Below, piece by piece: positions 43,058 to 45,479 of a stretch of 45,479 nt of DNA (position 1 is the stretch's first letter; every line of letters begins with the position of its first letter). This DNA comes from Butyrivibrio sp. INlla16 (GTDB taxonomy: Bacteria; Bacillota; Clostridia; Lachnospirales; Lachnospiraceae). The stretch is taken from NCBI RefSeq assembly GCF_900104155.1, contig NZ_FMYB01000037.1, positions 1-45,479 on the forward strand. The letters are read 5' to 3'. The notes beneath the pieces were generated by a model. It made no database searches and had not been told where the DNA came from. It worked only from the letters and a program-made list of their open reading frames with translations. A program made the translations under genes and the position numbers.

Positions 43058-44215
43058 ATGCTTAATTCAGAAAACAAATATGTTAATGTCATGAGGAAGA
43101 ACTCCGATATACCTGACGAATTAATAAATATATTAGTTAGCGACAAACCAATTTTGTTTTACGGAACAGGAAACCAAGGATTGATATGTGAAGAAACTTT
43201 GGTTGATGGTTTGGGGTTTAAAGTCGAAGCTTTTCTTAAGAGCGACGAATATAAAAACGTGGCAAATAGGTATTCTCAATTGCCTTCATATTGTTTATCA
43301 GAGTCTCCTTTTGATAAAAATGACGTTTGTATTATTTTGGCAATGGGTCGCAAAAACTCTGATTTGGTATATGATGCCCTTGATAAAGCAGGGTATAGCA
43401 ATTTGTTCTTGTGCGAAGATTGGGAATCTGTAAATGCAGCGCTTAGAGAGGTGCGTTTTCAAGGTTTAATGGATGAACATGGAATAGAATTGGATAAAAC
43501 AAAAGATTATATCAAAATACGTGACTTTAGGTTTAATAATCCTTGGAAAGAAAGAGATAATTATTTATCTTTTTTCCTTGGTGAATTTGGAGAGTTAGTA
43601 GCACCACATATATTGCATGATTTATCGGCATTAAGAACGGAAGGACCTTATTGCTATGGGCAGGTTGATATTTCTCCAGGTGATGTAGTTCTTGATTTGG
43701 GAGCAAATATAGGATTGTTTACGGCAACAGCATCAGCATTAAAATGCAAAGTATACGCATTTGAGCCCATAGACTTTATTAGTAAGTATCTGAAAAAAAC
43801 AACGGATTTATATGAAAATATTGAGATTGTAAAAGCTGCTGCAGGAAACAAAACGGGAACGGTTACATTTTCTAAAGTGGCAGAAGATTTTCATGATATA
43901 GGAGAAAGCACCATAATAGATAGACAGAATGAGGAGGCATTTGAAGCTATAATAGTTCCGGCAATAACTATAGATGATTTTGTAGAAAAGTATAATCTGG
44001 ATAGAGTTGATTTTATTAAAGCGGATATAGAAGGATCTGAACGTTATATGTTGGAAGGGGCAAAAAAAACACTGAAAGAATTAAAACCTAAAATGGCTTT
44101 GTGTACATACCATTTTCCGGATGACAAGGAAGTTATGACTAATCTTATATTAAATGCTAATCCGGATTATAAGATTGAATACAGATGGGAGAAGTTATAT
44201 GCGTATGTACCGTAG
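43058..44215 (+). CDS. Rossmann module - FkbM-type methyltransferase
   Basis: 385 residues. Residues ~28-120 form the shared module (PILFYGTGNQGLICEETL, VCIILAMGRKNSD). Residues ~200-385 form an FkbM-family SAM methyltransferase: VLDLGANIGLFTATAS (211-226), YAFEPIDF, then IDDFVEKY and FIKADIEGSERYMLEGA, all family landmarks. FkbM enzymes usually O-methylate sugars or polyketides. AGGAGG is seven bases from the ATG. The same fusion of this module to an otherwise unrelated enzyme class supports the idea that the module recognises a shared substrate or carrier. Confidence 0.88.
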   Translation: MLNSENKYVNVMRKNSDIPDELINILVSDKPILFYGTGNQGLICEETLVDGLGFKVEAFLKSDEYKNVANRYSQLPSYCLSESPFDKNDVCIILAMGRKNSDLVYDALDKAGYSNLFLCEDWESVNAALREVRFQGLMDEHGIELDKTKDYIKIRDFRFNNPWKERDNYLSFFLGEFGELVAPHILHDLSALRTEGPYCYGQVDISPGDVVLDLGANIGLFTATASALKCKVYAFEPIDFISKYLKKTTDLYENIEIVKAAAGNKTGTVTFSKVAEDFHDIGESTIIDRQNEEAFEAIIVPAITIDDFVEKYNLDRVDFIKADIEGSERYMLEGAKKTLKELKPKMALCTYHFPDDKEVMTNLILNANPDYKIEYRWEKLYAYVP

Positions 44216-44272
44216 ATGCTTGAGGAATTATGCATAGTTAAGAATGTATATTGAAAAATATATGGAATATAT

Positions 44273-45208
44273 ATGCAAGGAAAAACGCAGGAGAATAGAG
44301 GATTGACTATTAAAGATGTTTTAAAAAAGGAAATATATTTGGTGGGTGATGATAAGCATGTCAATGATTTTCTATATGTTTTTGACATGTTTAATAATGC
44401 TACAGTTATAGAAGAGAAACAAATAGATGGAGTATTTAATGTGCATGATAATGCTTTCTTAATCATATGCACGGGAGATAAGGAGAAGTATTTAGAAATA
44501 ATAAAGCAAATCAATTTGGATAGGGGAATGTACGCATTTGCTGAGGAACTTTTTGAAGACCTTGATTTTGACTGGAATAAGCTTGCTGGTGGAAGGAAAA
44601 TAATACTTTGGGGAATAGGCCATGAGTGTGATAGATTTGAGAATAAATCCATGTTTTGCGAAGGGAATAACGTATATGGATATGTGGATAGTGAAAAGAG
44701 GATGGATTATAGAAATGGAAAGAAGGTCTTTTTACCGGAAGAAATTTCTGGATGGAGGGACTACTTTGTTATTATCACAACGATAAAATACTATGAGCAA
44801 GTTGCTATGGAGTTATCAAGTTATGGTTTGGTGGAAGGAATTGACTATTGTTCATACATGCGACAATATGATGCTTTTTCAGACCATTATGTTATGCCTT
44901 CTGAGATGATGAAAAAGGCTTATTATGCAGAAGTAACTGAGGGAGCATATTGTAGAGAGCCATTTACTAAATGCCAGATAGTGACTGGAGGAGATGTTGT
45001 TCCTTGTAGTTGCCCTCCATTGGTAGATAGTTTACCAATAGGAAACATTTTTTGCGAAGAATGCAATGCTGTTTGGAATAGCGTAGAAGCAAAAATTTTT
45101 AGACTTTCTATTATCAATAGGACATATGCTTTTTGCAATTTGAATTTATGTGGAAAAGCTAGAAATTATGATAATGATGTGGGTGTCAAAAGTATAGAAA
45201 CACCCTAA
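44273..45208 (+). pseudogene. Rossmann modules plus SPASM-like Cys domain, probably truncated by an insertion sequence
   Basis: 311 residues. A weak first module (KEIYLVGDDKHVNDFL at 19-34) is followed by a clearer one (KIILWGIGHECDRF at 109-122). A Cys-rich domain then begins near residue 225 (Cys227, 234, 245, 247, 261, 264, 288, 293), including LPIGNIFCEECNAVWNS and YAFCNLNLC, which match an N-terminally placed SPASM domain that is normally followed by a radical SAM core. No CxxxCxxC core exists here. The last residues (VGVKSIETP) and stop appear to be encoded by the end of the adjacent insertion sequence, so the radical SAM part was probably lost. The ribosome site is weak. Confidence 0.6.
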
Positions 45209-45479
45209 AAATGCACATTGATAACTGAATAAAGCTATGTTTTAGTGCTGATCTGCGGTAAAATATTAGTATCAAATCCAGTATTTAACGAGGTTTCAGC
45301 CATGTCATTCATCTTAAATGATCATCAGCAATTGTCTCTTTTTGATTCTCTTACATTTCTCTCAGAAAGAAAACAGAAGATGCTTGAAAGTTCATGGGCT
45401 CATCAGTTTTCACAAGAGATCTTTGTAAACATCAATGAGATGCTGTTTGCTCCATTATACAGCAGTAGTACCAACTCAA
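45181..45479 (+). mobile_element. left part of an insertion sequence (IS1182/IS5-like), continues beyond the window
   Basis: An inverted repeat GGGTGT (45181-45186)/ACACCC (45200-45205) with a 13-nt spacer marks a plausible terminal structure, followed by about 95 bp of non-coding DNA and the transposase start. Sequence character changes abruptly from the preceding coding region. The exact left boundary is inferred from the loss of family resemblance at about 45178-45181 and cannot be fixed without the other end. Confidence 0.5.
45302..45479 (+). CDS. transposase, N-terminal part (cut by window edge)
   Basis: 59 codons from ATG 45302, open to the right edge. GAGG lies eight bases upstream. 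The sequence (HQQLSLFDSLTFLSERKQ, then LESSWAHQFSQEIFVNINE, then LFAPLYSSSTNS) matches the conserved N-terminus of DDE transposases of the IS1182/IS5-like group common in Clostridia, as far as I recognise it. The catalytic DDE region would lie outside the window. Confidence 0.7.
   Translation, partial: MSFILNDHQQLSLFDSLTFLSERKQKMLESSWAHQFSQEIFVNINEMLFAPLYSSSTNS

Noticed and set aside
1..45479. tRNA, rRNA genes or CRISPR arrays
   Set aside because: None seen: no cloverleaf-like GC-rich segments ending in CCA, no ribosomal signature blocks and no regularly spaced repeats.

Overview
This AT-rich window comes from a Gram-positive, flagellated anaerobe, most likely a Lachnospiraceae member of the Butyrivibrio/Pseudobutyrivibrio/Roseburia type. 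That assignment is inferred from the flagellin termini, strong AGGAGG-type ribosome sites and the abundance of radical SAM genes. It is a flagellin gene embedded in a large flagellar glycosylation (sugar synthesis and transfer) island. Every gene except one (an HTH-Uma2 protein) is on the + strand.

Layout. (1) 1-422: the 3' end of an unidentified gene, an intrinsic terminator and a weak promoter. (2) 423-19846: a long run holding a small helical protein, four Maf/DUF115 flagellin glycosyltransferase paralogs, two N-acetyl sugar amidotransferases between them, twin radical SAM/SPASM enzymes, a transketolase split into two subunits, two SAM methyltransferases, an RmlD-like reductase and a CgeB-like glycosyltransferase. 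It closes with an intrinsic terminator. (3) 19903-21615: a sigma-28-type promoter, a leader with two CsrA-like GGA sites, the flagellin gene and a strong terminator. (4) 21676-29400: a heptose-type nucleotide-sugar block (GmhB, SDR epimerase, an HldE-like fusion with reversed domain order, GmhA), then a thiamine-diphosphate enzyme of the acetolactate synthase family and a NeuB-like synthase fused to a cupin. A small Rpn-tail-like gene and a decayed copy of its 5' end flank gmhB. (5) 29407-30367: a divergent HTH-Uma2 gene with palindromic operator-like repeats on its promoter. (6) 30652-37715: an SDR, three family-2-type glycosyltransferases and two radical SAM/SPASM enzymes. (7) 37748-45208: a tightly packed cassette of six genes. 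Each carries the same small Rossmann-like module (G-x-G-x-x-G type) joined to a different partner: an Fe-S aldo-keto reductase, three radical SAM cores, an FkbM methyltransferase, and a SPASM-like Cys domain without a radical SAM core. (8) 45209-45479: the left part of an insertion sequence whose end appears to have truncated the last cassette gene.

How it fits together (inference). The sugar genes build one or more unusual activated nonulosonate, heptose or branched sugars. The radical SAM, AKR, methyltransferase and amidotransferase genes tailor them. The Maf proteins attach them to flagellin in the cytoplasm before export, and the family-2 and CgeB-like transferases may extend the glycan. 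The classical pseudaminic/legionaminic acid genes (PseB/C/H/G/F type) are not in the window. The strongest candidate for something undescribed is the 37.7-45.2 kb modular cassette and the dense set of seven radical SAM enzymes inside a flagellin glycosylation island.
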